A stretch of DNA of 64,000 nucleotides, taken from NCBI GenBank assembly GCA_005503065.1, contig SCOE01000001.1, positions 186,001-250,000 of the forward strand, in the 5' to 3' direction. Source of the stretch: Comamonadaceae bacterium ALPHA2B (GTDB lineage Bacteria; Pseudomonadota; Gammaproteobacteria; Burkholderiales; Burkholderiaceae_C). A program made the position numbers and the translations under genes. Numbering within the stretch: the stretch's first letter is position 1; each line of letters opens with the position of its first letter. This document shows, in pieces, positions 40,679 to 49,939 of this stretch. A model generated the notes under the pieces. The model ran no database searches and was not told the DNA's origin. It worked only from the letters and a program-made list of their open reading frames with translations.

Positions 40679-41839
40679 ATGACCGGGATGCGCGCCGCCC
40701 TGCGTGAAGCCCTGCTGCCCGTGCTGGCCATCGCGGCCGCACTGCTGGTGTTCGGCCTGTTCGTGGCCATCGCCGCGGGCGCCGATCCGGTGGAAGCCTG
40801 GTCGGTGCTGTTCCAGGGCGCCTTCGGCAGCTGGTTCTCGTGGCAGAACACGCTGCAACGCGCGGCGCCGCTGATGCTCACGGCGCTGTGCGTCGCCATT
40901 CCGGCGCGCGCCGGGCTCGTCATCATCGGCGGCGAAGGCGCGCTGGTGCTGGGCGGGCTGGCCTGCGCGGCCATGGCCTACCTGGTGCCCGTGCCTGCGA
41001 ACATCGTCGGTACCGCGCTGGTGTGCCTCGCCGGCGCTGTGGCGGGCGCGCTGTGGATCATGCTGGCGGGCTGGCTGCGGCAGTACCGCGGCATCAACGA
41101 GACGATCAGCAGCCTGCTGCTGGCCTACATCGCCATCGGCATCTTCAAGCACCTCGTCGAGGGCGTGCTGCGCGATCCGGCCAGCCTCAACAAGCCGTCG
41201 ACCTATGCGCTGGCCGAGGGCCTGCGCATCGGCGGCATCGGTGGTTCGGACGTGCACTGGGGCCTGGTGCTGGGCGTCGTGGCCTGCATCGGCCTGGGGC
41301 TGTGGCTGCGGGTCACGGCCTCGGGCTTCTCGATCCGCGTGGTGGGCGGCAACCCGCGCACCGCCCAGCTGGTGGGCCTGCCGGCCAACCGCCTGATCCT
41401 GCTGGCCTGCGCGCTGGGCGGGGCTTGCGCGGGCCTCGCGGGTGCGGTCGAGGTGGCGGCGGTGCACACCAACGCGAATGCCTCGCTGATCGCGGGTTAC
41501 GGCTACGCGGGCATCCTGGTCGCGTTCATCGCCCGGCAGAACCCGCTGGCTGTCATCCCGGTGGCCATCCTCTTCGGCGGCTTCGGCGCCGCGGGCAGCC
41601 TGCTGCAGCGCCGGCTGGGCCTGCCCGACGCGTCGGTGCAGGTGCTGCAGGGGATCGCCTTCGTGCTGATCCTGGCCAGCGAGGCCCTGCGCGGCACCAC
41701 GGGCAAGGCGGTGGCCGCCAAGCTCTTCGCGCGGCCCTTCGAGGAACTGGAGCAGTTGCCGGTGCGTGCGGCCGAGCCCGATGCCGGCACGCCGCAGCGG
41801 CGCGAGGCGCCCGCGTCACGCAAGGAGGTGTTCGCATGA
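40679..41839 (+). CDS. ABC transporter permease (BPD_transp_2, nucleoside/ureide type), subunit 1
   Basis: A 386-residue permease with about nine helices and the NETISSLLLAYIAIGIFKHLVEG and ANASLIAGYGYAGILVAFIARQNPL segments of nucleoside-type permeases. The ATG at 40679 follows AGGTGG closely; an alternative ATG at 40688 has better spacing. A cytoplasmic C-terminal tail of about 45 residues is proline- and glutamate-rich. The stop overlaps the next start by 4 nt. Confidence 0.9.
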   Translation: MTGMRAALREALLPVLAIAAALLVFGLFVAIAAGADPVEAWSVLFQGAFGSWFSWQNTLQRAAPLMLTALCVAIPARAGLVIIGGEGALVLGGLACAAMAYLVPVPANIVGTALVCLAGAVAGALWIMLAGWLRQYRGINETISSLLLAYIAIGIFKHLVEGVLRDPASLNKPSTYALAEGLRIGGIGGSDVHWGLVLGVVACIGLGLWLRVTASGFSIRVVGGNPRTAQLVGLPANRLILLACALGGACAGLAGAVEVAAVHTNANASLIAGYGYAGILVAFIARQNPLAVIPVAILFGGFGAAGSLLQRRLGLPDASVQVLQGIAFVLILASEALRGTTGKAVAAKLFARPFEELEQLPVRAAEPDAGTPQRREAPASRKEVFA

Positions 41840-42756
41840 CCGCGGACCAATGGGTGGCGCTGGTCGCCGCGATCGTCGGCGGCGCGCTGCGCGTGGGCGC
41901 CCCGTTCCTCTTCGTCAGCCTGGGCGAGTGCCTGACCGAGAAATCGGGCCGCATCAACCTCGGCCTCGAAGGCGTGCTGGTGCTCTCGGCCATGGCGGCC
42001 TTCGGCGGTGCGTACTGGAGCGGCTCGCCCTGGATCGGCGTGCTGGTGGGCGCCTTCGCTGGCGCGATGCTGGCGCTGCTGCACGGCCTGCTGTGCTCGC
42101 TCGACGGCGTCAACGACGTGGCCACCGGCATCGCCCTGATGCTGCTGGGCACCGGGCTGGCCTTCTACCTGGGCAAGCCGCTGATCCAGCCGCAGGCGCC
42201 GCAGCTGCCGGCCATCGCCCTGGGCAACTGGAGCGACAACAGCGCGGTGCGCGCGGCGTTGCAGGTGAACGCGCTGGTGCCCATCGGCCTGCTGCTGGCG
42301 CTGGGCCTGTGGTGGGGCTTCGCCCGCACGCGCGCCGGCCTGCTGGTGCGCATGGCGGGCGACTCGGCCAACGCCACGCGGGCGCTGGGCTACTCGGTGT
42401 CGGGCCTGCGCATCGCAGCCACCACCGCCGGCGGTGCCATCGCCGGGCTGGGCGGTGCGTCGCTCACGCTCTTCTACCCCGGCAGCTGGAACGAGGGCAT
42501 CTCCAGCGGCCAGGGCCTGATCGCGGTGGCGCTGGTGATCTTCGCGCGCTGGAGCCCGCTGCGCTGCGTCTACGCGGCGCTGCTCTTCGGCGGTGCCGGG
42601 GCCATCGGGCCGGCCCTTCAGTCCATCGGCGTGGGCTGGGGCTACCACCTCTTCAACACCGTGCCGTACGTGCTCACGCTGGTCATCCTCGTGGCCACCT
42701 GCAGGCCGGGCAAAGTCGCGGCCGGCAGCCCGGGCGAGCTGTCGTCGACGCGATGA
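41836..42756 (+). CDS. ABC transporter permease (BPD_transp_2, nucleoside/ureide type), subunit 2
   Basis: A 306-residue permease with LGECLTEKSGRINLGLEGVLVLSAMAAFGG, the classical entry of the YufQ/NupQ-like second subunit. The start has a perfect AAGGAGG Shine-Dalgarno. It completes the membrane part of the BMP-type importer. Confidence 0.93.
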   Translation: MTADQWVALVAAIVGGALRVGAPFLFVSLGECLTEKSGRINLGLEGVLVLSAMAAFGGAYWSGSPWIGVLVGAFAGAMLALLHGLLCSLDGVNDVATGIALMLLGTGLAFYLGKPLIQPQAPQLPAIALGNWSDNSAVRAALQVNALVPIGLLLALGLWWGFARTRAGLLVRMAGDSANATRALGYSVSGLRIAATTAGGAIAGLGGASLTLFYPGSWNEGISSGQGLIAVALVIFARWSPLRCVYAALLFGGAGAIGPALQSIGVGWGYHLFNTVPYVLTLVILVATCRPGKVAAGSPGELSSTR

Positions 42757-42779
42757 ACACAACACACAGGAATGCATCC

Positions 42780-43844
42780 ATGAGCGGACTGGGCGGTCTC
42801 AACAAATCGGCGAACGGCGTGGTGGTGGGACTGGTGCAGCTGCAGTTGCCGGTCGTTGCCACGCGCGAGCAGCTGGCGGCACAGACGCAGCGCATCTGCG
42901 AGCTGGTGGGCAAGGCCCGCCGTAACCAGCAGACGATGGACCTGGTGGTCTTTCCGGAGTATTCGCTGCACGGACTCTCGATGGACACCAACCCCGAGAT
43001 CATGTGCAGCCTCGACGGCCCGGAGGTGGCGGCCTTCCGCGCGGCCTGCAGGGAGCACCGCATCTGGGGCTGCTTCTCCATCATGGAAGCCAACGAGGGC
43101 GGCAACCCCTACAACAGCGGCCTGGTCATCGACGACCAGGGCGCGATCCGCCTGTACTACCGCAAGCTGCACCCCTGGGTGCCGGTGGAGCCCTGGGAGC
43201 CCGGCAACCTGGGCGTGCCGGTGTGCGACGGACCCAACGGCAGCAAGCTGGCGCTCATCATCTGCCACGACGGCATGTTCCCGGAAATGGCGCGCGAGGC
43301 GGCGTACAAGGGCGCGGACATCATCCTGCGTACCGCCGGCTACACGGCGCCGATCCGCCACGCCTGGAAGATCACCAACCAGGCCAACGCCTTCTGCAAC
43401 CTGGCCTACACCGCCAGCGTGTGCATGTGCGGCAGCGACGGCACCTTCGACTCGATGGGCGAGGGCATGTTCTGCAGCTTCGACGGCACCGTGATGGTGG
43501 AGGGCGGCGGCCGGCCCGACGAGATCATCACCGCCGAGCTGCGGCCCGACCTGGTGCGCGAGGCGCGCACCGGCTGGGGCGTGGAGAACAACATCTACCA
43601 GCTCTATCACCGCGGCTACGTGGCGGTGAAGGGCGGCGCCCAGGACTGCCCCTACACCTACATGCACGACATGGCGGCCGGCCGCTACCGGCTGCCGTGG
43701 AGCGACAAGGTGCAGGTGACCGACGGCACCTCCTGCGGCTTCCCGTCACCGGTGCGGCTGTACGGCGGCGCCGGCTCGCATCCGCTGGTGCCGCCGCCCG
43801 CACCCGACGTGCCCGAGAAGGAACGCCTCAAGACACTGGATTGA
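42780..43844 (+). CDS. amiF: Formamidase (AmiF-like nitrilase-family amidase)
   Basis: A 354-residue nitrilase-superfamily enzyme that hydrolyses formamide to formate and ammonia. The triad is Glu60 (VVFPEYS), Lys129 (YYRKLHPW) and Cys162 (ICHDGMFPE), with the further MNGLGGL-like N-terminus of AmiF. Start at 42780 has an AGGAA Shine-Dalgarno; an upstream ATG at 42753 overlaps the permease and would add 9 residues. Located between the importer permeases and BiuH, it fits a general amide and ureide nitrogen operon. Confidence 0.9.
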   Translation: MSGLGGLNKSANGVVVGLVQLQLPVVATREQLAAQTQRICELVGKARRNQQTMDLVVFPEYSLHGLSMDTNPEIMCSLDGPEVAAFRAACREHRIWGCFSIMEANEGGNPYNSGLVIDDQGAIRLYYRKLHPWVPVEPWEPGNLGVPVCDGPNGSKLALIICHDGMFPEMAREAAYKGADIILRTAGYTAPIRHAWKITNQANAFCNLAYTASVCMCGSDGTFDSMGEGMFCSFDGTVMVEGGGRPDEIITAELRPDLVREARTGWGVENNIYQLYHRGYVAVKGGAQDCPYTYMHDMAAGRYRLPWSDKVQVTDGTSCGFPSPVRLYGGAGSHPLVPPPAPDVPEKERLKTLD

Positions 43845-43850
43845 CCCAAG

Positions 43851-44573
43851 ATGGACGCCACGACGACACCGACCACCGACGCGCCGCGCTTCGCCGCCGC
43901 CGAGCCCTACCGCTGGCCCTACGACGGCGACCTGCGTCCCGACAACACGGCGCTCGTCGTCATCGACATGCAGACCGACTTCTGCGGCAAGGGCGGGTAC
44001 GTCGACGTGATGGGCTACGACATCTCGCTCACGCAGGCGCCGATCGAGCCGATCCGCCGCCTGCTGGCCGTGATGCGGCCGCTGGGCTACACCATCATCC
44101 ACACCCGCGAGGGCCACCGGCCCGACCTGTCGGACCTGCCGGCCAACAAGCGCTGGCGCTCGCGCCAGATCGGGCAGGACGGCGTGGGCATCGGCGACGA
44201 CGGCCCGTGCGGGCGCATCCTCATCCGCGGCGAACCGGGCTGGGAGATCATCCCCGAGCTGGCACCCATCGACGGCGAGGTGGTGATCGACAAGCCGGGC
44301 AAGGGCTCCTTCTACGCCACCGACCTGGAGATGATCCTGCGCACCCGCGGCATCCGCAACATCGTGCTCACGGGCATCACCACCGACGTGTGCGTGCACA
44401 CGACGATGCGCGACGCCAACGACCGCGGCTTCGAGTGCCTGCTGCTGTCGGACTGCACGGCCGCCACCGACCCGGGCAACCATGCGGCGGCGCTGAAGAT
44501 GATCACGATGCAGGGTGGCGTGTTCGGAGCGCATGCCACGTCCACCGCGCTGATCGCGGCCTTGCAGCCATGA
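43851..44573 (+). CDS. biuH: Biuret amidohydrolase (BiuH), cysteine-hydrolase family
   Basis: A 240-residue isochorismatase-fold enzyme that splits biuret to allophanate and ammonia. It has the catalytic set Asp39 (VVIDMQTDF), Lys148 ([10 protein letters not shown]) and Cys181 ([10 protein letters not shown]). By memory the N-terminal part ([48 protein letters not shown]) is nearly identical to the characterised Rhizobium BiuH. Its product feeds AtzF. It follows formamidase and overlaps the ABC ATPase start by 4 nt. Confidence 0.93.
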   Translation: MDATTTPTTDAPRFAAAEPYRWPYDGDLRPDNTALVVIDMQTDFCGKGGYVDVMGYDISLTQAPIEPIRRLLAVMRPLGYTIIHTREGHRPDLSDLPANKRWRSRQIGQDGVGIGDDGPCGRILIRGEPGWEIIPELAPIDGEVVIDKPGKGSFYATDLEMILRTRGIRNIVLTGITTDVCVHTTMRDANDRGFECLLLSDCTAATDPGNHAAALKMITMQGGVFGAHATSTALIAALQP

Positions 44574-46204
44574 TCGCCCCCGTCGCCGCCCCCGCACGCG
44601 CCGCCGGCGCGCTCGCGCTCGACACCTACGAGCTGACCAAGCGCTTCGGCAGCTTCACTGCGATGGACCGCGTGACGATGCACGTGGAACCGGGGACCGT
44701 GCACGCGCTGCTCGGCGAGAACGGCGCGGGCAAGAGCACGCTGGTGAAGTGCGTGGCCGGCTTCCAGCGCGCGGAGGAGGGCAGCATCCTCATCGACGGG
44801 CGCGAGCAGGACATCGCCAACCCGATCGTCGCGCGGCAGCTGGGCATCGGCATGGTCTACCAGCACTTCACGCTGGCACCGGGCATGACGGTGGCCGAGA
44901 ACCTGCTGCTGGCCGGCGGCAAGACGCCGGCGCTGATCGACTGGAAGGCGCAGCGCGCCGGGCTGAAGGAGTTCCTGGCGACCACGCCCTTCACGCTCGA
45001 CCTCGATGCCCGTCCGGCCGAGCTGGCGGCGGGCGAGAAGCAGAAGCTCGAGCTGCTCAAGCAGCTCTACCTCAAGCCGCGCCTCCTGATCCTGGACGAG
45101 CCGACCTCGGTGCTGACGCCGCAGGAGGCCGACGAGGTGCTGGGCCATGTGCGCGAGTTCGCCCGCAGCGGGCTGTGCACCGTGCTCATCATCACGCACA
45201 AGTTCCGAGAGGTGATGGGGTACGCCGACGCCGTGACCGTGCTGCGCCGGGGCAAGGCGGTGCACCACGCGCGCGTCGCCGACACCGACCCGCGCCGCCT
45301 GGCGCAAGCCATGATGGGCGCGGGCCAGGAGGCGGTCCAGCCGCCGCCCGAGGGTGAGACGGCCGCTGAGCACCATGCGGCGATTGCAGAAGAAAAAGAG
45401 GCTGCAGCGCCCGTCCAATCTGCCTCATTTGCTATTAAATCAGGAGCAAACGCCGCGTCGCCCGCGCTTGACGTGCAGGGCCTGAAAGCCGAAGGCGACC
45501 GCGGCACCCTGGCCGTCGACGGCCTCAGCCTCGCGGTGCGGCCGGGCGAGATCCTCGGCGTGGCGGGCGTGTCGGGCAACGGCCAGCGCGAGCTGGTGGA
45601 GGCCCTGGTCGGGCAGCGCCCGCGCGCCGGCGGCACCGTGCGCGTCATGGGCCAGCCCTACGCCGCGAAGCGGGCCGAGAACCGCGCGCTCAAGGTGCGC
45701 AGCCTGCCCGAGGAGCCGCTGCGCAACGCCTGCGTGGGCGAACTGAGCGTGGCCGAGAACATGGCGCTGCGCGACTTCGACCAGCCGCCGCTGGCCTCGG
45801 GCGGGCTGCTGCGCTTCGGCCAGTGGAAGCGCCGCGCGCGCGAGTGGATCGCCGAATACGGCGTGAAGACGCAGGGCGAGGGCGCGCCGATCAAGAGCCT
45901 GTCGGGCGGCAACGTCCAGCGCGCCGTGCTGGCGCGCGAGCTGGCCGGCGAGATCAACGTGCTGATCGCCGCCAACCCGGTGTTCGGCCTGGACTTCGCG
46001 GCCGTGGCCGAGATCCACGGGCGCATCGTGCAGGTGCGCAACCAGGGCGGCGCGGTGCTGCTGGTGAGCGAGGACCTGGACGAGCTGCTGGAGCTGTCGG
46101 ACCGTATCGTGGTGATGAGCGAGGGCAAGATCGTCCATGAGACGACAGCGGCGAACGCCGACCGTCATGAACTCGGCGCCTTCATGGGCGGAGGAGCGCA
46201 CTGA
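44570..46204 (+). CDS. ABC transporter ATP-binding protein with two ATPase domains (nucleoside/ureide importer)
   Basis: A 544-residue double ATPase for the BMP-type importer. Domain 1 has Walker [10 protein letters not shown] (49-57), signature-like [10 protein letters not shown], and Walker [10 protein letters not shown]. Domain 2 has a degenerate Walker A ([10 protein letters not shown]), signature LSGGNVQRA and [11 protein letters not shown] in place of a classical Walker B, which is normal for this family. Odd feature: the linker between domains (residues about 274-294, [19 protein letters not shown]) is encoded by an inverted copy of the interspersed R repeat (45389-45450) that keeps the frame open. 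Confidence 0.92.
   Translation: MIAPVAAPARAAGALALDTYELTKRFGSFTAMDRVTMHVEPGTVHALLGENGAGKSTLVKCVAGFQRAEEGSILIDGREQDIANPIVARQLGIGMVYQHFTLAPGMTVAENLLLAGGKTPALIDWKAQRAGLKEFLATTPFTLDLDARPAELAAGEKQKLELLKQLYLKPRLLILDEPTSVLTPQEADEVLGHVREFARSGLCTVLIITHKFREVMGYADAVTVLRRGKAVHHARVADTDPRRLAQAMMGAGQEAVQPPPEGETAAEHHAAIAEEKEAAAPVQSASFAIKSGANAASPALDVQGLKAEGDRGTLAVDGLSLAVRPGEILGVAGVSGNGQRELVEALVGQRPRAGGTVRVMGQPYAAKRAENRALKVRSLPEEPLRNACVGELSVAENMALRDFDQPPLASGGLLRFGQWKRRAREWIAEYGVKTQGEGAPIKSLSGGNVQRAVLARELAGEINVLIAANPVFGLDFAAVAEIHGRIVQVRNQGGAVLLVSEDLDELLELSDRIVVMSEGKIVHETTAANADRHELGAFMGGGAH
45389..45450 (-). repeat. Interspersed repeat family R, copy 5, inside a coding gene
   Basis: In reverse complement: TTTGCTCCTGATTTAATAGC, AAATGAGGCAGATTGGACGGGCGCTGCAG and a C-rich to T-rich end CCTCTTTTTCTTC. 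It matches copy 4 closely at the first 20 nt and carries the GGACGGGCGCTGCAG core. Unlike the other copies it sits in an open reading frame, in the linker of the double ATPase, and codes for about 21 residues without a stop. Confidence 0.8.
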
Positions 46205-46870
46205 ATGAAGATCGACGCCCAACCCTTCGCCTACGCGTTCGAGCTGCCGCACACGGCGCTGGTGCTCATCGACATGCAGCGCGACTTCATCGAGCCCGGC
46301 GGCTTCGGCGAGACGCTGGGCAACGACGTGTCGCTGCTCGAGGCCATCGTGCCGGCCACGAAGGCGGTGCTGGCGGCGTGGCGCGCCGCCGGCGGCCTCG
46401 TCGTGCATACCCGCGAGGCGCACCGGCCCGACCTGTCGGACTGCCCGCCGGCCAAGCGCGACCGCGGCAACCCCCGCCTGCGCATCGGCGACCTCGGCCC
46501 CATGGGCCGCATCCTCGTGGCCGGCGAACCGGGAAACCAGATCATCGACGCCCTGGCGCCGGCTCCCGGCGAGCTCGTCATCGACAAGCCGGGCAAGGGC
46601 ATGTTCTACGCCACCGGCCTGCACGAGACGCTGCGCTCGCGCGGCATCACGCACCTGCTGTTCGGCGGCGTGACGACCGAGGTCTGCGTGCAGACCTCCA
46701 TGCGCGAGGCCAACGACCGCGGGTACGAGGGCCTGCTGCTGGAGGACTGCACCGAGAGCTACTTCCCGCAGTTCAAGGCGGCCGCCATCGAGATGATCCG
46801 TGCGCAGGGCGCGATCGTCGGCTGGACGGCCCCCAGCACCGCGCTGCACGCGGCGTTGGCCGCGGGCTGA
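46205..46870 (+). CDS. Cysteine hydrolase of the isochorismatase/BiuH superfamily
   Basis: A 221-residue enzyme with Asp23 (VLIDMQRDF), Lys128 ([10 protein letters not shown]) and Cys161 ([11 protein letters not shown]). It is a shorter relative of BiuH, sharing [13 protein letters not shown]-like and [20 protein letters not shown] segments, but lacking the N-terminal 20 residues. It starts right after the ATPase stop, so it is cotranscribed. It probably acts on a substrate related to biuret (for example a ureide or N-carbamoyl amide). Confidence 0.88.
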   Translation: MKIDAQPFAYAFELPHTALVLIDMQRDFIEPGGFGETLGNDVSLLEAIVPATKAVLAAWRAAGGLVVHTREAHRPDLSDCPPAKRDRGNPRLRIGDLGPMGRILVAGEPGNQIIDALAPAPGELVIDKPGKGMFYATGLHETLRSRGITHLLFGGVTTEVCVQTSMREANDRGYEGLLLEDCTESYFPQFKAAAIEMIRAQGAIVGWTAPSTALHAALAAG

Positions 46871-46887
46871 GCGCGTACCATCCCGTG

Positions 46888-47613
46888 GTGTCCACCGTCC
46901 TGCGCCCTCCCCGCCGATCGAACCCCGACGACAGCGGCGCCTTTCGCTCCCGCGCCGACGAGGTCCATGCCCAGCTCAAGCGCGACATCGCCGAGTTCAC
47001 GCTCGTGCCCGGCGACCGCTTCACCGAGAACGAGATCAGCGAACGCCTGGGCGTCTCGCGCACGCCCGTGCGCCAGGCGCTCTTCCGGCTGCAGCAGGAG
47101 GGCTTCGTCGAGGTGCTGTTCCGCAGCGGCTGGCGCGTGCTGCCCTTCGACTTCGACCAGTTCGAGCAGCTCTACGACCTGCGCATGGTGCTGGAGACCA
47201 CCGCCGTGCACCGCCTGTGCGAAAGCGACCGCCGCATCGACCGTGCGCTGCTCGATTCGCTGATGAGCATCTGGCTGGTGCCCGCGGCCGATCGCAGCGC
47301 CGACGGCGTGCAGGTGGCGCAGTGGGACGAGGCCTTCCATTGCGCGCTGGTCGAGGCCGCCGGCAATGCCGAGATGGCCCGCGTGCACCGCGACGTGACC
47401 GAGCGCATCCGCATCATCCGCCGGCTCGACTTCACGCAGCAGCCGCGCATCGACGCGACCTACGACGAGCACGCCAAGATCCTCAAGGCCATCCGTGCCA
47501 ACCGCGGCGACCAGGCCGCGATGCTGCTGCGTGCGCACATCGAGACCAGCCAGTCCGAGGTGCGCAAGATCACGCTGCACCAGGTCCACCTCGCGCGGCA
47601 CGCAGGACGCTGA
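46888..47613 (+). CDS. GntR-family regulator with FCD-type effector domain
   Basis: A 241-residue regulator from the GTG at 46888. The winged HTH is about residues 25-90 (HAQLKRDIAEFTLVPGDRFTENEISERLGVSRTPVRQALFRLQQEGFVEV) and the all-helical FCD effector domain follows (YDLRMVLETTAVHRLCE, DEAFHCALVEAAGN, YDEHAKILKAIRANRG). It closes the BMP operon and likely controls both operon heads through CTTGTATCCAAG. Its 3' end borders the truncated NTF2-like gene. Confidence 0.9.
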   Translation: MSTVLRPPRRSNPDDSGAFRSRADEVHAQLKRDIAEFTLVPGDRFTENEISERLGVSRTPVRQALFRLQQEGFVEVLFRSGWRVLPFDFDQFEQLYDLRMVLETTAVHRLCESDRRIDRALLDSLMSIWLVPAADRSADGVQVAQWDEAFHCALVEAAGNAEMARVHRDVTERIRIIRRLDFTQQPRIDATYDEHAKILKAIRANRGDQAAMLLRAHIETSQSEVRKITLHQVHLARHAGR

Positions 47614-47619
47614 GCGCTC

Positions 47620-47748
47620 GGCCCATTGGCCGTTCGTGCACCGGCGGAAGGCGGGGTCGACGTGCCGGTCCATGGCTTCGTCGACCGTCCACTCGCCGTC
47701 GTCGAGCAGGTCGACGATGGCCCCCTCGATCACGGCCGTCGCCGTCAA
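47620..47748 (-). pseudogene. 5' fragment of an NTF2/SnoaL-like gene, truncated by recombination
   Basis: On the minus strand, a TTG at 47748 overlaps the oxidoreductase stop (TTGA) and opens MTATAVIEGAIVDLLDDG...EAMDRHVDPAFRRCTNGQW, which reads like the first 43 residues of a nuclear-transport-factor-2 fold protein. Similarity ends near 47620, exactly where the GntR gene of the opposite strand finishes, and the rest of the gene is absent. This marks a recombination joint between the nitrogen island and the oxidoreductase locus. Confidence 0.6.
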
Positions 47749-48764
47749 CGCACCGTGAGCACGATCTTGCCCTGGAGGCTGCCTTGTGCGGCACGCTCGT
47801 GCGCGCGCCGCGCGTCGGCCAACGCAAAGGTGCTGTCGATGGCCACGCGCACCGTGCCCGCGTCGAGCAGTTCGGCGAGCCGTGCGAGCTGTGCGCCGCT
47901 CGAACGCACCTGGGTCGTCGACACCGTGACACCGCGTGCCGTGGCCTCCTCGGCGCCGTCGAAGCCCAGCGGAAAGATGGGGAACAGCGAGCCGCCGGTC
48001 CGCAGGGTGCGCAGGAAGCGGCCGCTGGTGGGGCCGCCCACGGCATCGACGACCAGATCGACGTCGCGCACGAGGTCCTCGGGCCGCGTCCGCGTGTAGT
48101 CGATGAACTGCTCTGCGCCGAGCGCGCGCACAAAGGCTTCGTGCCGCCCGGAGGCCACCGCGATCACGCGTGCACCCCGCCACCGTGCGAGCTGCACCGC
48201 GAACTGGCCCACACCGCCCGCGGCGCCGTTCACCAGCACGGTCCGGCCCTCGAGCGGCACCGGCACATGCTGCTTCGGCTGCAGCGGGTTCGGCTGGTCG
48301 TGGCCGAGTTCGATCAGGAACTGCCAAGCGGTGAGCAGCGACATGGGCGCGCCCGCGGCGTGCACATGGTCGAGGGTGCGCGGCTTGAGGGCGAGTTGGG
48401 CGACCGGCACGCTCACCCACTCTGCATAGGCGCGGCTTCCCCCTGCGAGGCCTTCGGGAAAGCGGACCATCGCGTAGACCTCGTCCCCGACGGCGAAGGC
48501 GTCGACGTCGTCTGCCACCGCGTCGACCACGCCCGAGACGTCGGTCCCGAGGATGAGCGGGAAAGACAGGGGCGGCTGCCACTCGGGCGGCAGCATGCGG
48601 TAGCCCTCGCGCAAGTACCAGTCGGGCGGGTTGATGCCCACGGCGTGCACGCGCACGCGCGCCTCGCCGGGCGCCAGGCCGGGCATCGGCGCGCCTTCGT
48701 AGCGCAGCACGTCGGGGCCGCCGACGGTGTGCTGAAGGATCGCTTTCATGGTGGGGGTGGTCAT
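47745..48764 (-). CDS. Zinc-less MDR/quinone-oxidoreductase-like NADP-dependent dehydrogenase
   Basis: A 339-residue medium-chain dehydrogenase/reductase. The N-terminal GroES-like part contains VHAVGINPPDWYLREGY and FPLILGTDVSGVVDAV; the Rossmann part carries VNGAAGGVGQFAVQLA (AAGGVG coenzyme motif). Zinc ligands of alcohol dehydrogenases are absent, as in quinone reductases. Start at 48764 is supported by AAAGGA 6 nt upstream. It is divergent from a LysR gene across an intergenic region with an inverted repeat, the usual layout of a LysR-controlled target. The 3' end runs into the truncated NTF2 gene. Confidence 0.88.
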   Translation of the reverse strand: MTTPTMKAILQHTVGGPDVLRYEGAPMPGLAPGEARVRVHAVGINPPDWYLREGYRMLPPEWQPPLSFPLILGTDVSGVVDAVADDVDAFAVGDEVYAMVRFPEGLAGGSRAYAEWVSVPVAQLALKPRTLDHVHAAGAPMSLLTAWQFLIELGHDQPNPLQPKQHVPVPLEGRTVLVNGAAGGVGQFAVQLARWRGARVIAVASGRHEAFVRALGAEQFIDYTRTRPEDLVRDVDLVVDAVGGPTSGRFLRTLRTGGSLFPIFPLGFDGAEEATARGVTVSTTQVRSSGAQLARLAELLDAGTVRVAIDSTFALADARRAHERAAQGSLQGKIVLTVR

Positions 48765-48874
48765 CGTGTTCCTTTCAGATTCCATGGCCTCGGGCATGCC
48801 GAACGCCGGCGCCTCGGGGCGCGCAGCGGCCCGGAGGCGCGGCGCGGACCCCAAGTGTTCGTCATTGCGATGAA

Positions 48875-48899
48875 ATTGATAATCGGGACGAAGATCAAT
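48875..48899. promoter_or_regulatory. Inverted repeat ATTGAT-N13-ATCAAT between MDR and LysR genes
   Basis: Exact 6-bp arms separated by 13 nt, in the AT-rich part of the 146-nt divergent promoter, 12 nt from the LysR start. LysR proteins often bind such elements to control themselves and the divergent gene. Confidence 0.5.
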
Positions 48900-48910
48900 T
48901 GTTTTGTGCC

Positions 48911-49939
48911 ATGAAAGAACGAATGACCCTGGAGCGCCTGACCGGCATCGTGGCGTTCGCGCGTGCCGCGTCGTCCGGCAGCTTCACCGCGGCGGCGAGG
49001 TCGCTGTCGGTGTCGCCCTCAGCGGTCAGCCGGACGATCGGGCGCCTGGAGCGGCAACTGGGCGTGCGGCTCTTCAGCCGGACCACGCGCTCGCTCACGC
49101 TCACGGCCGAAGGGCAGGCGCTGCACGACCGCGCGCTGCAGCTGCTGCAGGCGGCCGAGGAGGTGGTTCAGTCGGCCGCCGCCGCGCGCTTGGAACCCGC
49201 CGGGGTGCTGAAGGTGGCAGCGTCGATGCCCATCGGCGTGCGGCTTCTGGCGCCGGCGCTGCCCGAGTTCCACCGGCGCCATCCGAAAGTGCGCGTCGAC
49301 CTGCGCCTGGGCGACCGCTTCGTCAATCTGGTCGAGGAAGGGATCGACGTGGCGGTCCGCATCGGCCACCTGGCCGATTCGGGCCTGGTGTCGCGCGGCC
49401 TGGCGCGTACGCGGATCGGCGCCTTCGCCTCGCCCGCCTACCTGGCCAGGCGGGGCGTTCCGGCCCACCCCGAGGACCTGAGAGATCACGACTGCGTGAG
49501 CTTCCGCTACCAGGCGTCGGGGCAGGTGATGGCGTGGTCGTTTCGGGTGGGCCGTCGCATCGTGGAGTTCAGGCCCGACGCATCCATGGTGGTGGATGCC
49601 AGCGACGCCATCGCCGAAGTGCTCGCCGCCGGGGGGGGCATCGGCTTGCTGGGGTCCTTCATCGCCGAGCCCTACGTCGAGCGGGGCCTGCTGCGGCCGG
49701 TGTTGGGACGATTCGCGATCGATGGCGCACCGATCACCGCGGTGTGGCCCGAGAGCCGGCGGGCGAGCCCGAATGCAAGGGCCTTCATCGCCTACCTGAG
49801 CGAGGTCTTCGCGCCGCTCGCCTCGGATGGCGTCGGGGAGCCGGCAGGTGCGGCACCGGCCGGCATGAGCGCAGGGGCTCAGCCTGCCCCTGCACCGAGC
49901 GCCGCCAGCCGTTCCCGCAGGAATTCGGCGAAGGCGTAG
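48911..49939 (+). CDS. LysR-family transcriptional regulator
   Basis: A 342-residue LTTR with HTH in residues about 10-60 (LTGIVAFARAASSGSFTAAARSLSVSPSAVSRTIGRLERQLG) and an effector domain of the AaeR/DmlR-like type (KVAASMPIGVRLLAPALPEFHRRHPKVRVDLRLGD). The C-terminal 38 residues are proline- and alanine-rich and extend into the antisense 3' end of the next LysR gene. ATG 48911 or 48923 are equally possible starts. It is divergent from the MDR gene and probably controls it. Confidence 0.85.
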   Translation: MKERMTLERLTGIVAFARAASSGSFTAAARSLSVSPSAVSRTIGRLERQLGVRLFSRTTRSLTLTAEGQALHDRALQLLQAAEEVVQSAAAARLEPAGVLKVAASMPIGVRLLAPALPEFHRRHPKVRVDLRLGDRFVNLVEEGIDVAVRIGHLADSGLVSRGLARTRIGAFASPAYLARRGVPAHPEDLRDHDCVSFRYQASGQVMAWSFRVGRRIVEFRPDASMVVDASDAIAEVLAAGGGIGLLGSFIAEPYVERGLLRPVLGRFAIDGAPITAVWPESRRASPNARAFIAYLSEVFAPLASDGVGEPAGAAPAGMSAGAQPAPAPSAASRSRRNSAKA

